A DNA stretch of 64,000 nt from Megasphaera micronuciformis F0359 (GTDB taxonomy: Bacteria > Bacillota > Negativicutes > Veillonellales > Megasphaeraceae), in contig NZ_GL538208.1 in the NCBI RefSeq assembly GCF_000165735.1, positions 172,682 through 236,681 of the forward strand, written 5' to 3'. Position 1 is the stretch's first letter, and the number at the start of each line of letters is the position of its first letter. Below the pieces are notes generated by a model. The model was not told the DNA's origin. It did not search any database and saw only the letters and a program-made list of their open reading frames with translations. Shown here in pieces: positions 53,431-62,556 of this stretch. A program made the position numbers and the translations under genes.

Positions 53431-54308
53431 TACACGGAATCGTTAATGTTCTGAAACCGTCCGCCATGTCCAGCCACGATGTGGTCGGACGGGTGCGACG
53501 TATTTTCGGTATGAAAAAGGTCGGTCACGCCGGCACCTTGGATCCCTTGGCTGCCGGCGTTTTGCCCGTTTTTCTCGGTCAGGCAACACGCCTTATCGAG
53601 TACAGCGGTGATGACGACAAGACCTATCGTGCCGAGTTCGTATTCGGTTTTACGACGGATACGGAAGACTATACGGGAACGGTAGTCTCACAAAGTGATG
53701 CCCCGCGGCCTGTAAAAGAAGAATTGGAGGCCGTACTGAAAGAATTCGTCGGTGCGGGAAAACAGCGACCCTCCAAGTATTCAGCCATTAGCATCAACGG
53801 GGTTAAGGCTTACAAATTGGCACGACAAAACAAGGAATTCGAGCTGCCTGACAGGGACATTTACATTGATGACGTAACCCTTCTGGCCTATGACGGGTAT
53901 CGAGCCGTTATAGAAGTAGACTGTTCCAAGGGGACATATATTCGCTCGCTCATTCGTGATATAGGCGAAAGATTGGGGACACAGGCCGTCATGACCGGGC
54001 TCTTGCGAATGCGTGTAGGTAACTTTTCTATTAGTGAAGCGGCTACTCTCGAAGAATTGGCCGCCGAAAAAGAAAAGTTTCTCCTTCCTATCGATGCGGC
54101 ATTACCGCATATGGCGGCGACGACCTGCTCGAAAGATCAATATGCCGCTCTTTTGCAGGGCCGTCCCGTACCCTTTGCCGGACGAGGTCTTGCCGACGGT
54201 GAAGTAGTTCGAATTTACGACCCGATGCATATCATGGTCGGTGTCGGGACCTTCGATGTGTCCCACCATATTCTAAGGCCGCATAAAATGTTTAGCGGCG
54301 AGAGGTAG
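53427..54308 (+). CDS. truB: tRNA pseudouridine-55 synthase
   Basis: The 293-residue protein has the catalytic Asp39 in KKVGHAGTLDPLAAGVLPV and TYRAEFVFGFTTDTEDYTG. GKQRPSKYSAISINGVKAYKLAR and CSKGTYIRSLIRDIGERLGT follow. A C-terminal PUA-like region is present (from about residue 225). It makes pseudouridine in the T-loop of tRNAs. The four-base overlap with nrnA shows translational coupling. Confidence 0.96.
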   Translation: MIHGIVNVLKPSAMSSHDVVGRVRRIFGMKKVGHAGTLDPLAAGVLPVFLGQATRLIEYSGDDDKTYRAEFVFGFTTDTEDYTGTVVSQSDAPRPVKEELEAVLKEFVGAGKQRPSKYSAISINGVKAYKLARQNKEFELPDRDIYIDDVTLLAYDGYRAVIEVDCSKGTYIRSLIRDIGERLGTQAVMTGLLRMRVGNFSISEAATLEELAAEKEKFLLPIDAALPHMAATTCSKDQYAALLQGRPVPFAGRGLADGEVVRIYDPMHIMVGVGTFDVSHHILRPHKMFSGER

Positions 54309-54310
54309 TT

Positions 54311-55243
54311 ATGAACGTATACGATTCGTTGGAAGCGGCAGCTGTTTGCAGGCATGCCGTCATTGCCTTGGGCACCTTTGACGGCGTCCATGTCGGTCAT
54401 CGTCGAGTCATGGAAACGGCTATGTCTGAAGGCAAGCGACTGCATGTGCCGACGCTGGTTCTCACCTTTTCGGCTCACCCCTTATCGGTCTTAAACCCCT
54501 TAAAAGAGCCGGCAAGGCTTGCTACAGTAGAACAAAAAGAAGAATACATACGGTCCGTAGGCATTGACGGTCTCATCATGTTGCCTATGACGCAGGAACT
54601 GCTCAACCAATCGCCTGAAGACTTTTGCGCCTGTCTGATTAAGTATCTCGCTCCGTCGGAGATTGTCGTAGGCACGAACTTTACGTACGGTAAAAAGGCG
54701 GCAGGCAATACTGAGACCCTTGTGCAGTCTATGGGCGATGCCCATATTCCCGTGCGTGTCCTCGATCTGGTTGAAGCCCCGCAGTCCGACTACCCGGTCA
54801 GTTCAACCGTCATACGCGGACTCATAGCTAAAGGAGAAATGCAAGAGGCCATGACTCTTTTGGGCCGACCGTTTGAACTTCGGGCCGAAGTTGTATCAGG
54901 CGATCGGCGGGGGAGGACTATCGGATTCCCTACGGCGAATATGCTTATTCCTCCGAAGGCGGCTCTGCCACCCGACGGTGTATATGTAACCGGTGTCGTC
55001 TTGGACGGAAAAGAATGGCCCGCCATGACCAATATCGGTAATAATCCCACGTTTACGCGACAATACAGACGCGTGGAGACGCATATTCTCGACTGGTCCG
55101 GCGATATTTACGGGAAAACCGTAACTCTGCGTTTTTATAAACGGCTGAGGGATGAGAAGAAGTTTTCATCCATTACTGAATTAGTCGATGCCATGAAAGT
55201 CGATAAAAAAAAGGTATTATTGCATTTTTCAGCACATACATGA
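54311..55243 (+). CDS. ribF: bifunctional riboflavin kinase/FAD synthetase
   Basis: At 310 residues, the N-terminal nucleotidyltransferase domain has ALGTFDGVHVGHRRVMETAM, VGTNFTYGKKAAGNTETL and SSTVIRGLIAKGEMQEAMTLLGRPF. The C-terminal riboflavin kinase domain (about residues 185-305) has GRTIGFPTANMLIPPKAALPPDGVYVTGV and NIGNNPTF. It makes FMN and then FAD. It is the last gene of the rimP operon; the next gene has its own upstream space. Confidence 0.96.
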   Translation: MNVYDSLEAAAVCRHAVIALGTFDGVHVGHRRVMETAMSEGKRLHVPTLVLTFSAHPLSVLNPLKEPARLATVEQKEEYIRSVGIDGLIMLPMTQELLNQSPEDFCACLIKYLAPSEIVVGTNFTYGKKAAGNTETLVQSMGDAHIPVRVLDLVEAPQSDYPVSSTVIRGLIAKGEMQEAMTLLGRPFELRAEVVSGDRRGRTIGFPTANMLIPPKAALPPDGVYVTGVVLDGKEWPAMTNIGNNPTFTRQYRRVETHILDWSGDIYGKTVTLRFYKRLRDEKKFSSITELVDAMKVDKKKVLLHFSAHT

Positions 55244-55317
55244 TTGCGTTAAACGTATATCTATGATACACTCAAATCATAGTTATACGTTTATTTTATT
55301 TAAAGGAGTGATTGTGT

Positions 55318-56502
55318 ATGAAGTTCTCTGATGTGGCAATGAGCCTGAAAGCATCGGAAATTCGTGAATTGCTTAAACTCACTACTATGCCGGAAATTAT
55401 TTCCTTTGCCGGCGGTCTTCCTGCACCGGAATTGTTCCCTATTGAGGATATGGAAAAAGTAGACGTGGAAATCCTCAGAAAAGAAGGACGACAAGCAGTA
55501 CAGTACGGCACGACGGAAGGCTACAATCCCTTGCGTGAAAAAATTGCGAAACGCATGAAATCGGCCTTTGATATTGACTGTACTTTTGAAGATTTGGTCG
55601 TTACAGCCGGCTCTCAGCAGGGCTTATCCTTATTGGGCCAGATTTTCCTTAATAAAGACGACATCGTATTGGTTGAAAGCCCGACGTATTTGGGTGCTAT
55701 AAACGCATTCAAACTGAACTTCCCGAAATTTATCGAAGTACCGACGGACGATAAGGGTATCGTTCCCGAAGCACTCGAAAAAATCTTGGCTGAAAACGAC
55801 AGAGTTCGCCTCATGTATGTTATTCCCGAATTCCAGAACCCGACGGGTATTACGTGGCCTTTAGAACGCCGCAAAGCGGTTATGGACATTATGAATAAAT
55901 ACGAAATTCCCGTTATTGAAGATAATCCGTACGGTGAACTTCGCTATGACGGCGAACGCGTACCGACCTTGAAATCCTTGGATACCAAGGGTAATGTTAT
56001 CTTCCTCGGTTCGTTCTCGAAAATTTTCATGCCCGGTTTCCGTATCGGCTGGATGGTTGCAAACCCCGAAGTTATCGACAAAGTCGTTAAATTGAAACAG
56101 GCTGTAGACTTACAGACCTCTTCCTTCGGCCAGCGCCAGGCAGCTTACTACATGGATATGTTCGACTTGGACAAACACGTAGCTACGATTCGCAAACTCT
56201 ACGGCGAACGTCGTACACTCATGTATGACTGCATGAAGAAATATTTCCCCGAAGGCGTTACCTTTACTTATCCGGAAGGCGGCCTCTTCACTTGGGTAAC
56301 CTTGCCGGAAGGCATGGATGCTAAAGAATTGATGCCTAAGGTACTCGATCGTCAAGTAGCATACGTTCCCGGCGGTCCCTTCTACCCGAACGGCGGCAAC
56401 GCCAACCACTTCCGCCTCAACTATTCGAATATGCCTCCCGAAAGAATTGAAGAAGGCATCAAACGGTTGGGTGAAGTATTACACAGCGAGTTAGGCAAAT
56501 AG
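55318..56502 (+). CDS. PLP-dependent aminotransferase, class I/II
   Basis: The 394-residue fold-type I aminotransferase has MPEIISFAGGLPAPELFPIEDM, QYGTTEGYNPLREKIAKRM, VTAGSQQGLSLLGQIFLNKDDIVLVESPTY, PEFQNPTGITW, EDNPYGELRY and the Schiff-base lysine in GSFSKIFMPGFRIGWMV. This pattern matches the 2-aminoadipate/aromatic aminotransferase (LysN/AraT-like) group. The exact amino acid cannot be read. AAAGGAGTGATTGT precedes ATG 55318. It stands alone with a terminator after it. Confidence 0.87.
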   Translation: MKFSDVAMSLKASEIRELLKLTTMPEIISFAGGLPAPELFPIEDMEKVDVEILRKEGRQAVQYGTTEGYNPLREKIAKRMKSAFDIDCTFEDLVVTAGSQQGLSLLGQIFLNKDDIVLVESPTYLGAINAFKLNFPKFIEVPTDDKGIVPEALEKILAENDRVRLMYVIPEFQNPTGITWPLERRKAVMDIMNKYEIPVIEDNPYGELRYDGERVPTLKSLDTKGNVIFLGSFSKIFMPGFRIGWMVANPEVIDKVVKLKQAVDLQTSSFGQRQAAYYMDMFDLDKHVATIRKLYGERRTLMYDCMKKYFPEGVTFTYPEGGLFTWVTLPEGMDAKELMPKVLDRQVAYVPGGPFYPNGGNANHFRLNYSNMPPERIEEGIKRLGEVLHSELGK

Positions 56503-56536
56503 ATAAACTCCCCCTATCTATGCCTAATAAATACAA

Positions 56537-56563
56537 GAAAAAAGCCCCTTGCGGGCTTTTTTC
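56537..56563 (+). terminator. hairpin terminator
   Basis: GAAAAAAGCCC/GGGCTTTTTTC (56537-56547, 56553-56563) with loop CTTGC ends in six T. It follows the aminotransferase. Confidence 0.9.
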
Positions 56564-56660
56564 GTTTATAGAGGGAAATTGACTTTTATTCTGATTTTAC
56601 GTATAATATGAGTATAAGTTTAACCTTTTGACTTTATAACTTAAAAAGAAGGAATGGCCT

Positions 56661-57530
56661 ATGAACAATATAAAGACCGTATTTTTTATGACCCTCATGG
56701 GTGTCATTTTTCTGGCCCTGGGTTATGTAGCCGGAGGCAGGTCGGGCATGACCTTTGCTCTGGTTTTTGCCATAGGAATCAATGTCTTTTCCTATTGGTT
56801 CAGTGATTCTATGGTGTTGCGTATGTATAATGCCAGAGAAGTGGGGTCCGACAGCCGACTCTATCATATTGTACAGGATTTGGCCAAGCGCGACGGCTTA
56901 CCCGTTCCGCGAGTATACGTTATCGCTTCCGACGTCCCCAATGCCTTTGCGACGGGGAGGAGTCCTTCCCATGCAGCCGTTGCGGCTACGGAAGGGATTT
57001 TGACCATGCTTGACGATGAAGAGATTCGCGGTGTGTTGGCTCATGAAATGTCTCATATCAAACATCGTGATATTCTCATCAGTACCATTGTGGCTACCTT
57101 TGCTACCGCCGTATCCTATTTAGCCAATATATTGCAGTGGGCGGCTATTTTCGGTGGCGGTCGTGATAATGATGATGACAACGGCGGCGGGGGCGGTATT
57201 ATCGGCCTGCTTGCTTCCATTATTATCGCACCCTTGGCAGCGACTATGGTTCAGTTGGCCGTTTCGAGAACGCGTGAATATATGGCCGACGACGCAGGCG
57301 GCAGACTAACGGGAGATCCCCTGGCATTGGCAAGTGCCTTGGCGAAGATTGATGCCTATGCACACAGAAGAGTATTGCCCGGCGCTACGGAGTCGACGGC
57401 TCACATGTGTATCATTAACCCCTTTGCCGGAGTTGGTAGCGGTATTGCCAAGCTTTTTAGCACCCATCCGTCGACACAGGATCGAATTGCACGCTTACAA
57501 AAGCTGGACAGAGAATTACATCGTAGATAA
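56661..57530 (+). CDS. htpX: membrane zinc metalloprotease HtpX
   Basis: In this 289-residue M48-family protease two N-terminal membrane segments (residues 5-20, 30-47) and a central one or two flank the zinc motif HEMSHIKHRD (about residues 128-137). The third ligand Glu lies in SRTREYMADDAGG. Segments VYVIASDVPNAFATGRSPSHAAVAATEGIL and STHPSTQDRIARLQKL are typical. A Gly/Asp-rich loop (GGGRDNDDDNGGGGG) lies between membrane segments. HtpX degrades damaged membrane proteins. Confidence 0.95.
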   Translation: MNNIKTVFFMTLMGVIFLALGYVAGGRSGMTFALVFAIGINVFSYWFSDSMVLRMYNAREVGSDSRLYHIVQDLAKRDGLPVPRVYVIASDVPNAFATGRSPSHAAVAATEGILTMLDDEEIRGVLAHEMSHIKHRDILISTIVATFATAVSYLANILQWAAIFGGGRDNDDDNGGGGGIIGLLASIIIAPLAATMVQLAVSRTREYMADDAGGRLTGDPLALASALAKIDAYAHRRVLPGATESTAHMCIINPFAGVGSGIAKLFSTHPSTQDRIARLQKLDRELHRR

Positions 57531-57534
57531 ACGA

Positions 57535-57566
57535 AAGGCTATGCTCAAAAGAGCATAGCCTTTTCT
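57535..57566 (+). terminator. hairpin terminator after htpX
   Basis: The perfect stem AAAGGCTATGCTC/GAGCATAGCCTTT (57535-57547, 57552-57564) is followed by TCTTG. Confidence 0.88.
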
Positions 57567-57645
57567 TGTTCTTTCACATTTATGAATGGTATAATAGAGC
57601 GTAATTAAAGATACTTATTTTCATTGTTCGTAAAAGGAGAAAATG

Positions 57646-58587
57646 ATGGCAGTTGATGTTGCAAGAACTCAAGATGTATATAAAGATGCGGGTGAAGCCG
57701 TAGATTTTATTTTGCTTAAATTAAAGCGTCAGAATAAGGAAGCGGAAAAAGAAGTCGTTGCCGATATGGCAGACCGTATTCAAGCTATTAAGCGGTCTAT
57801 GAATATTCGTGCCGATAAAGCTAACTTGAAACTGACCTTGGGATTTAGCGATAAAGCTTGGGATTACCTGTTTCCGGGTGCTAAAAAGCCGAAGGAATTG
57901 GAAGACTTCCAAGGTATTAAAGGGGATAAGCAGGATGCTCCCGCTACGGAAGCGGACCTGTTTCTCCACGTTCGTGCTACGGACCCGGCTGTTACGTATA
58001 TGGTCGTTGACCAGATTATGGGATATTTACGCCCCGTAACGGAATTAGTCGACGAAACTCAGGGCTTCCGTTATTTTGAAGGCCGTGCCATTATAGACTT
58101 CGTTGACGGCACGGAAAACCCGGTTGATGAAGAAGCGGTAGAATGGGGGGTCATCGGAGATGAAGACCCGGACTTTATTAACGGGTCCTATGCCTTTGCT
58201 CAAAAATACGTTCACGACCTTGATGCATGGCGCGCCTTGCCGACGGAAATGCAGGAAAAATTTATCGGACGCCATAAATTCAGCGATATTGAATTGGAAG
58301 ATGACGAAAAAGACCCGCAGGCACATAACGTAGTGGCTCAAGATAACAGAGACGGGGAAGAACACAAAATCGTTCGTATGAACGTACCCTTCTCCAATCC
58401 CGGCGAAGGCGTAAGGGGCACGTACTTTATCGGCTATGCCCGCTATTGGGATGTAACAAAGCAGATGCTTACCAATATGTTTACACAAAACGACAAGCTC
58501 CTCGATTACTCTAAGCCCGTAACGGGACAGCTTTTCTTCATTCCGTCCTTGGATATCCTTGATGCCATTGCAGAAGGCGAACTTTAA
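57646..58587 (+). CDS. Dyp-type heme peroxidase
   Basis: The 313-residue protein of the dye-decolorising peroxidase family has the GxxDG motif as FVDGTENP, near residue 150, with the catalytic Asp. A distal Arg lies in SNPGEGVRGTYFIGYARY, and LFFIPSLDILDAI is at the C-terminus. A proximal heme His lies in the RHKFSDIELEDDEKDPQAHN region. No signal peptide is seen, so it should be cytoplasmic, and the C-terminus lacks an obvious encapsulin-targeting tail. It probably removes peroxide or handles heme in an anaerobe. ATG 57646 is six bases after AAAGGAG. Confidence 0.92.
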   Translation: MAVDVARTQDVYKDAGEAVDFILLKLKRQNKEAEKEVVADMADRIQAIKRSMNIRADKANLKLTLGFSDKAWDYLFPGAKKPKELEDFQGIKGDKQDAPATEADLFLHVRATDPAVTYMVVDQIMGYLRPVTELVDETQGFRYFEGRAIIDFVDGTENPVDEEAVEWGVIGDEDPDFINGSYAFAQKYVHDLDAWRALPTEMQEKFIGRHKFSDIELEDDEKDPQAHNVVAQDNRDGEEHKIVRMNVPFSNPGEGVRGTYFIGYARYWDVTKQMLTNMFTQNDKLLDYSKPVTGQLFFIPSLDILDAIAEGEL

Positions 58588-58600
58588 GAAATAAATCGTA

Positions 58601-58628
58601 ACAGGCACTCATGAGAGTGCCTGTTTTT
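58601..58628 (+). terminator. hairpin terminator after peroxidase gene
   Basis: ACAGGCACTC/GAGTGCCTGT (58601-58610, 58615-58624) with loop ATGA is followed by TTTT. Confidence 0.9.
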
Positions 58629-58756
58629 GTTTTAAGAATATGAGAATATTCGTACAAGTAATATGACAAACGTATTACATATAAGATACAATACAAATAC
58701 ATGTACGACGGCATACAAGCCGCAGACGACGGAAAAGAAACGGAAAGGTGACGGTC

Positions 58757-60184
58757 ATGCTCTTATTCAGTACGCGATTACCCCTTAAAGAGTCGGTAAT
58801 CAAAGAGGATATTATCGAACTCATTAGAGAATGGATTACGGGAAGTCCTCATTACGGCTTTGAAAATCTGGAATATACCATAAGTGACGGAGATAAGGTC
58901 TTTGTAAGCGGAAACACGACTGTTTCTTTTAAAACATTTACGGACTCTAAGGTAGATGTTCTGGCCTGTCGTTTGGAAGAGCGTGAGGATAATAAGTGTT
59001 GGCAAAGTGATTGCATCTATATCGACAAAGACGGTACCAAACAGTTTTTGGTTCAACTGCAACGGATGGTCGATTCCTTTACGCCCCGAGATCTGCCGTC
59101 AGGAAATAAGCCATATATTGTACGTACTTGTATGGAAAACGGATACTGCCGTAATGACGGACCCTTTGCCATTCAAAGTGAGTATTACATCGTTGAAGAA
59201 GGCTATGTAGATACGGCTGTAGCTGTCATGAACGGTGTCGCTGACTACAGTCTTCCCGTTGTCTATCTAAGTGTCGGTGAAAACGGCAGGACCGTTGTCC
59301 CTCCGAATTACTTAGCTAAAAAACTTGGCGGCGTGGCGCATGTATTGGTAGAAACAGACAAAAATACGTCTTGGGTGCTGCGTGAACGAACACATGAAAA
59401 TAACGTGCACAACGGCTATGCAGGCATCTATTTTCCCGGCACGCCCGATTACCGCCGTCACGCTCCGGCAGACTATAACCGTGATGGTAAAGCTATGGCC
59501 GATGCCATTATTGCCGATATCTGGAGTATGCTCATCACTCGGTCGGACGTATCCGACTATAATTGGACACAGGTTAACAGCCATAAGGCCAAGCAAAGTC
59601 TGCAAGGTTTGCACGGAGAGGGTACTCAGGCACAAGAACAACTGGACCTGTACATGGAAGCCTTTGATCAGGAAAATAAAGAACTCCAGCAGCAGGTAGA
59701 AGAATTGAGTTCCCAAAACTATATATTGCGTGCCCGTCTGGATGCCATGACGGCCTCCTTGGCGGACAGTGCGGCTGGAGAGGCCTTTTACTGCCGCGGC
59801 GAGGAAAAAGATTTCTACGACGGTGAGACTAATGACCTTCTTTACAGCATCTTGTCGCAAGTAAAGAACCGCTATGAAGAAACGTCACGCCCTTATACGC
59901 TTATTGAAGACTTACTGCAAGCCAATCCGCGTGTCGGTGAAGGTGAAAAGATAGCTCGCAGTATTCGCGACCTCTTCGGGAGGGGGTGCCGTATGAGTAG
60001 CAGTGAACAGGCTCGGTTAAAAGACTTGGGCTTTACCGTTATTGATGAAGGCCCTCACTTTAAACTGCAGTTTCATGACGGTCGCTATACCTTTTCCATT
60101 CCCCGTACGCCCAGTGATCATAGAGAAGGAAAGAATACGGCTTCGGATATTTGTAAGGCCATTGCCATTGAACGAAAATTATAG
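58757..60184 (+). CDS. unrecognised coiled-coil protein with HicA-like C-terminus
   Basis: The 475-residue protein matches no family I can name. Residues 1-110 form an alpha/beta unit. Residues 145-235 contain VDTAVAVMNGVADYSLPVVYLSV, NYLAKKLGGVAHVLVE and GYAGIYFPGTPDYRR. Residues ~288-340 are a predicted coiled coil (QAQEQLDLYMEAFDQENKELQQQVEELSSQ). Residues ~395-470 look like the small HicA/dsRBD fold: LKDLGFTVIDEGPHFKLQFHDGRYTFSIP, then SDHREGKNTASDICKAI, with His434 where HicA keeps its catalytic His. No signal peptide or membrane segment is present. The gene stands alone between terminators, with AAAGGTGA before ATG 58757. A nucleic-acid-linked role is inference. Confidence 0.78.
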   Translation: MLLFSTRLPLKESVIKEDIIELIREWITGSPHYGFENLEYTISDGDKVFVSGNTTVSFKTFTDSKVDVLACRLEEREDNKCWQSDCIYIDKDGTKQFLVQLQRMVDSFTPRDLPSGNKPYIVRTCMENGYCRNDGPFAIQSEYYIVEEGYVDTAVAVMNGVADYSLPVVYLSVGENGRTVVPPNYLAKKLGGVAHVLVETDKNTSWVLRERTHENNVHNGYAGIYFPGTPDYRRHAPADYNRDGKAMADAIIADIWSMLITRSDVSDYNWTQVNSHKAKQSLQGLHGEGTQAQEQLDLYMEAFDQENKELQQQVEELSSQNYILRARLDAMTASLADSAAGEAFYCRGEEKDFYDGETNDLLYSILSQVKNRYEETSRPYTLIEDLLQANPRVGEGEKIARSIRDLFGRGCRMSSSEQARLKDLGFTVIDEGPHFKLQFHDGRYTFSIPRTPSDHREGKNTASDICKAIAIERKL

Positions 60185-60194
60185 GAAATCGATA

Positions 60195-60224
60195 AAACCC
60201 CCGGCTCATAGGAGTCGGGGGTTT
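60195..60224. terminator. hairpin terminator between convergent genes
   Basis: AAACCCCCGGCTC/GAGTCGGGGGTTT (60195-60207, 60212-60224; one G-U) lies between the plus-strand gene ending at 60184 and the minus-strand gene ending at 60252, and could serve both. Confidence 0.88.
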
Positions 60225-60251
60225 CGTATATCTGTATTTCGGCCGGTGGGA

Positions 60252-60587
60252 TTAATCTTTATGTTTTGACCCTTTCAGCTTGTGCAGAATGGACAGGTAT
60301 AAATGGTGCAGTGTCGCTACCGGTGCCGTAAGCATCATACGCGGACCGCTGTAGCGCATGACGGCACGAATTTCTTCACGTCGTGTCGGAGAGTAACAAT
60401 GAGTCTTGCAAAAAGCACAGAAGGTCTTTGTCTCCATATGAGGACAACGGGCGATTCGTTCCCTTGTATATTGAAGCAAACTTGTGCATACGGGACAGAG
60501 AGTTCCTTTTTTGGTATGGTGAAGACCGTGGCAATAAATTTTAATCATTTCTTCCATTGTCTGTTGTTCGCGAGCACGCTTATCCAT
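60252..60587 (-). CDS. nitrous-oxide-stimulated-promoter family protein
   Basis: The 111-residue cysteine/histidine-rich protein contains TMEEMIKIYCHGLHHTKKGTLCPVCTSLLQYTRERIARCPHM, then FCAFCKTHCYSPTRREEIRAVMRYSGPRMMLTAPVATLHHL. The spacing of Cys (YC, CPVC, CP, CAFCKTHC) suggests bound zinc or an iron-sulfur cluster. The family name comes from an N2O-responsive promoter in another organism; function is unknown. ATG 60587 has GAAGGAG ahead on the minus strand. It lies downstream of tRNA-Arg on the same strand but beyond a terminator. Confidence 0.85.
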   Translation of the reverse strand: MDKRAREQQTMEEMIKIYCHGLHHTKKGTLCPVCTSLLQYTRERIARCPHMETKTFCAFCKTHCYSPTRREEIRAVMRYSGPRMMLTAPVATLHHLYLSILHKLKGSKHKD

Positions 60588-60602
60588 GGAACGCTCCTTC
60601 AA

Positions 60603-60634
60603 AAAAGGCTCACTAACCGAGTAGTGAGCCTTTT
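60603..60634 (-). terminator. hairpin terminator after tRNA-Arg
   Basis: AAAAGGCTCACTA/TAGTGAGCCTTTT (60603-60615, 60622-60634) lies just past the tRNA 3' end. On the minus strand it ends in six U. Confidence 0.88.
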
Positions 60635-60638
60635 AATA

Positions 60639-60713
60639 TGGTGCGCCTAGCAGGATTCGAACCTGCGCACCCGGTTCCGGAGACCGGTGCTCTATCCCCT
60701 GAGCTATAGGCGC
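60639..60713 (-). tRNA. tRNA-Arg (CCG)
   Basis: On the minus strand the acceptor stem GCGCCTA/TAGGCGC, D-arm AGCTCAGGGGATAGAGC, anticodon arm CCGGT-CTCCGGA-ACCGG with anticodon CCG, T-arm GCAGGTTCGAATCCTGC and encoded CCA are all present over 75 nt. Confidence 0.97.
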
Positions 60714-60917
60714 ATATATGTCGTACTAAAATAGTTTACCATGAATGAGGGTGTATATCAAGATGAAACGGGGGACCTCAACGTTGTCGTAATAGTATAG
60801 GTATCAGGAATATATGCATATTCATAAAAGTACATTGACATGAAAATACGTGACTACTACTATAAAAGAAGCACTGACTTGAGTGCACATTTGTTTTTAT
60901 ACAGAGGAGGACCTGTT

Positions 60918-62489
60918 ATGTCGCAAGAAAACTCGAACGACAGCACCGTACAAGTGCAGGGGACAGGCGGTATACTCGGCGCCATTGAGCGCATCGGTAA
61001 CCGTATTCCCGACATTACCATGCTGTTTATTGCAGCCTTTGTTATTACCTGTGTCGTATCGGCTTTATTCTCACAAATTCATTTCGGATACATTCATCCC
61101 ACAACAGGTAAAGAAATTACGATCACCAATATGCTGGCCCCCGAATCGCTGGCGACCCTGTTGACTAAGATGGTCAGCAACTTTGCAGGCTTCCCCCCCT
61201 TGGCCATGGTTATTGTGGCGACCTTGGGTATCGGCGTCGCACAGGGGTCCGGCTTTATTGCCACGGGCCTGAAAAAGCTTTTGGCCGTAACACCGAAGTT
61301 TCTCTTAACACCTATTGTCATCGTCGTCGGTATGCTCAGTCATTTGGCTCCCGATAGCGGCTATATGATCATCATCCCCATGGCGGCTTATTTATTCTAC
61401 GCATCGGGTAAGCATCCCTTGGCCGGTGTAGGTGCTTCCTTTGCCGGCATTGCCGGTGCTTTTGCAGCCAACTATACGCCGTCGGCCATCGACCCGGTTA
61501 TCCAGGGATTTTCGCAAATGGCGGCTCAACTCATCGACCCGACATACGAAATCAATGTTTTATGTAACTATTTCTTCTCATTAGCGGCGACGGTGCCCGT
61601 TATTGCCGTTTGCTGGTGGGTAACGGAAAAAATTACCGAACCGTGGTGCCGTAAGGCTTGCCCCTTGGATGCGGATATTGACGTATCGGAAGATGCCATC
61701 GATGTCATTACGCCTAAGCAAAACAGAGCCTTCTACATTGCGTCCTTCGTTCTCATTTTGATGCTTGTCGGACTCTTTGCGGCGCTTTGGCCGGAAGACT
61801 CTATCTTGCGTGACCCGGCGGGAAATATTGCCAGCTTTAAGGCTCCCGTCATGCAGTCCATTGTAGCCATTATCTTTCTGCTTGCGGCCGTACCGGGCAT
61901 TGTCTTCGGTATCTTGAGCGGTAGCTTCAAGAGCTCCAAGGACTTTACGAAGTCTATGGAAGACATTACGCATACACTGGTACAGCTCATTGTATTCTAC
62001 TTCTTTGCAGCCCAGTTCATGTATGCCTTCGGTGCATCCAACTTGGGGGCTCTCATTGCCATCGCCGGCGCGGAATTCTTGAAATCCTTGGCCTTACCGC
62101 CGCAGGTTACGGTCTTCGGAATCATCGTCTTCGTTGCCTTACTGAACCTGCTCATTACATCCGCCTCGGCTAAGTGGTCCATTTTGGCGCCTATCTTCGT
62201 GCCCATGCTCATGTCCGTCGGCATTGCCCCTGAACTGACTCAGGCGGCATTTCGTATCAGCGACTCGGCTGTTAACGTATGCACGCCCATGTTTGCCTTC
62301 TATCCCTTAATCATCATTTACTGCCAGAAATACTACAAAAAGACCGGTGTCGGTACGCTGAGCAGCCTTATGCTTCCGTATACGATTGCACTTCTCATCG
62401 TCCTGACCATTACCTTGTATCTCTTCTGGGCAGCCGGCATTCCTTTGGGCTTCCAGGCAGACTATGTATATCCGCGTCAAATGTTCTAA
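60918..62489 (+). CDS. AbgT-family transporter (p-aminobenzoyl-glutamate type)
   Basis: The 523-residue inner-membrane protein has about eleven to twelve hydrophobic segments and AbgT signatures: GTGGILGAIERIGNRIPDITMLFIAAFVITCVVSALFS, SHLAPDSGYMIIIPMAAYLFYASGKHPLAGVGASFAG, ANYTPSAIDPVIQGFSQ, and ITSASAKWSILAPIFVPMLM. AbgT imports p-aminobenzoyl-glutamate; other members export sulfonamides. ATG 60918 has AGAGGAGGACC ahead; the frame upstream to 60840 is not needed. It stands 68 bases before peptidase T, in the same direction, so the pair may take up and split a peptide-like substrate. Confidence 0.93.
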   Translation: MSQENSNDSTVQVQGTGGILGAIERIGNRIPDITMLFIAAFVITCVVSALFSQIHFGYIHPTTGKEITITNMLAPESLATLLTKMVSNFAGFPPLAMVIVATLGIGVAQGSGFIATGLKKLLAVTPKFLLTPIVIVVGMLSHLAPDSGYMIIIPMAAYLFYASGKHPLAGVGASFAGIAGAFAANYTPSAIDPVIQGFSQMAAQLIDPTYEINVLCNYFFSLAATVPVIAVCWWVTEKITEPWCRKACPLDADIDVSEDAIDVITPKQNRAFYIASFVLILMLVGLFAALWPEDSILRDPAGNIASFKAPVMQSIVAIIFLLAAVPGIVFGILSGSFKSSKDFTKSMEDITHTLVQLIVFYFFAAQFMYAFGASNLGALIAIAGAEFLKSLALPPQVTVFGIIVFVALLNLLITSASAKWSILAPIFVPMLMSVGIAPELTQAAFRISDSAVNVCTPMFAFYPLIIIYCQKYYKKTGVGTLSSLMLPYTIALLIVLTITLYLFWAAGIPLGFQADYVYPRQMF

Positions 62490-62556
62490 CATTATTTCAT
62501 AAAGGCACTTCTAACATAGAAAATACTGTACCCGGTGTATGAAAGAAGGAAAGAAT

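Noticed and set aside
57646-58587. Dyp peroxidase as possible encapsulin cargo
   Set aside because: No encapsulin gene is nearby and the C-terminus (DAIAEGEL) does not show a typical targeting tail.
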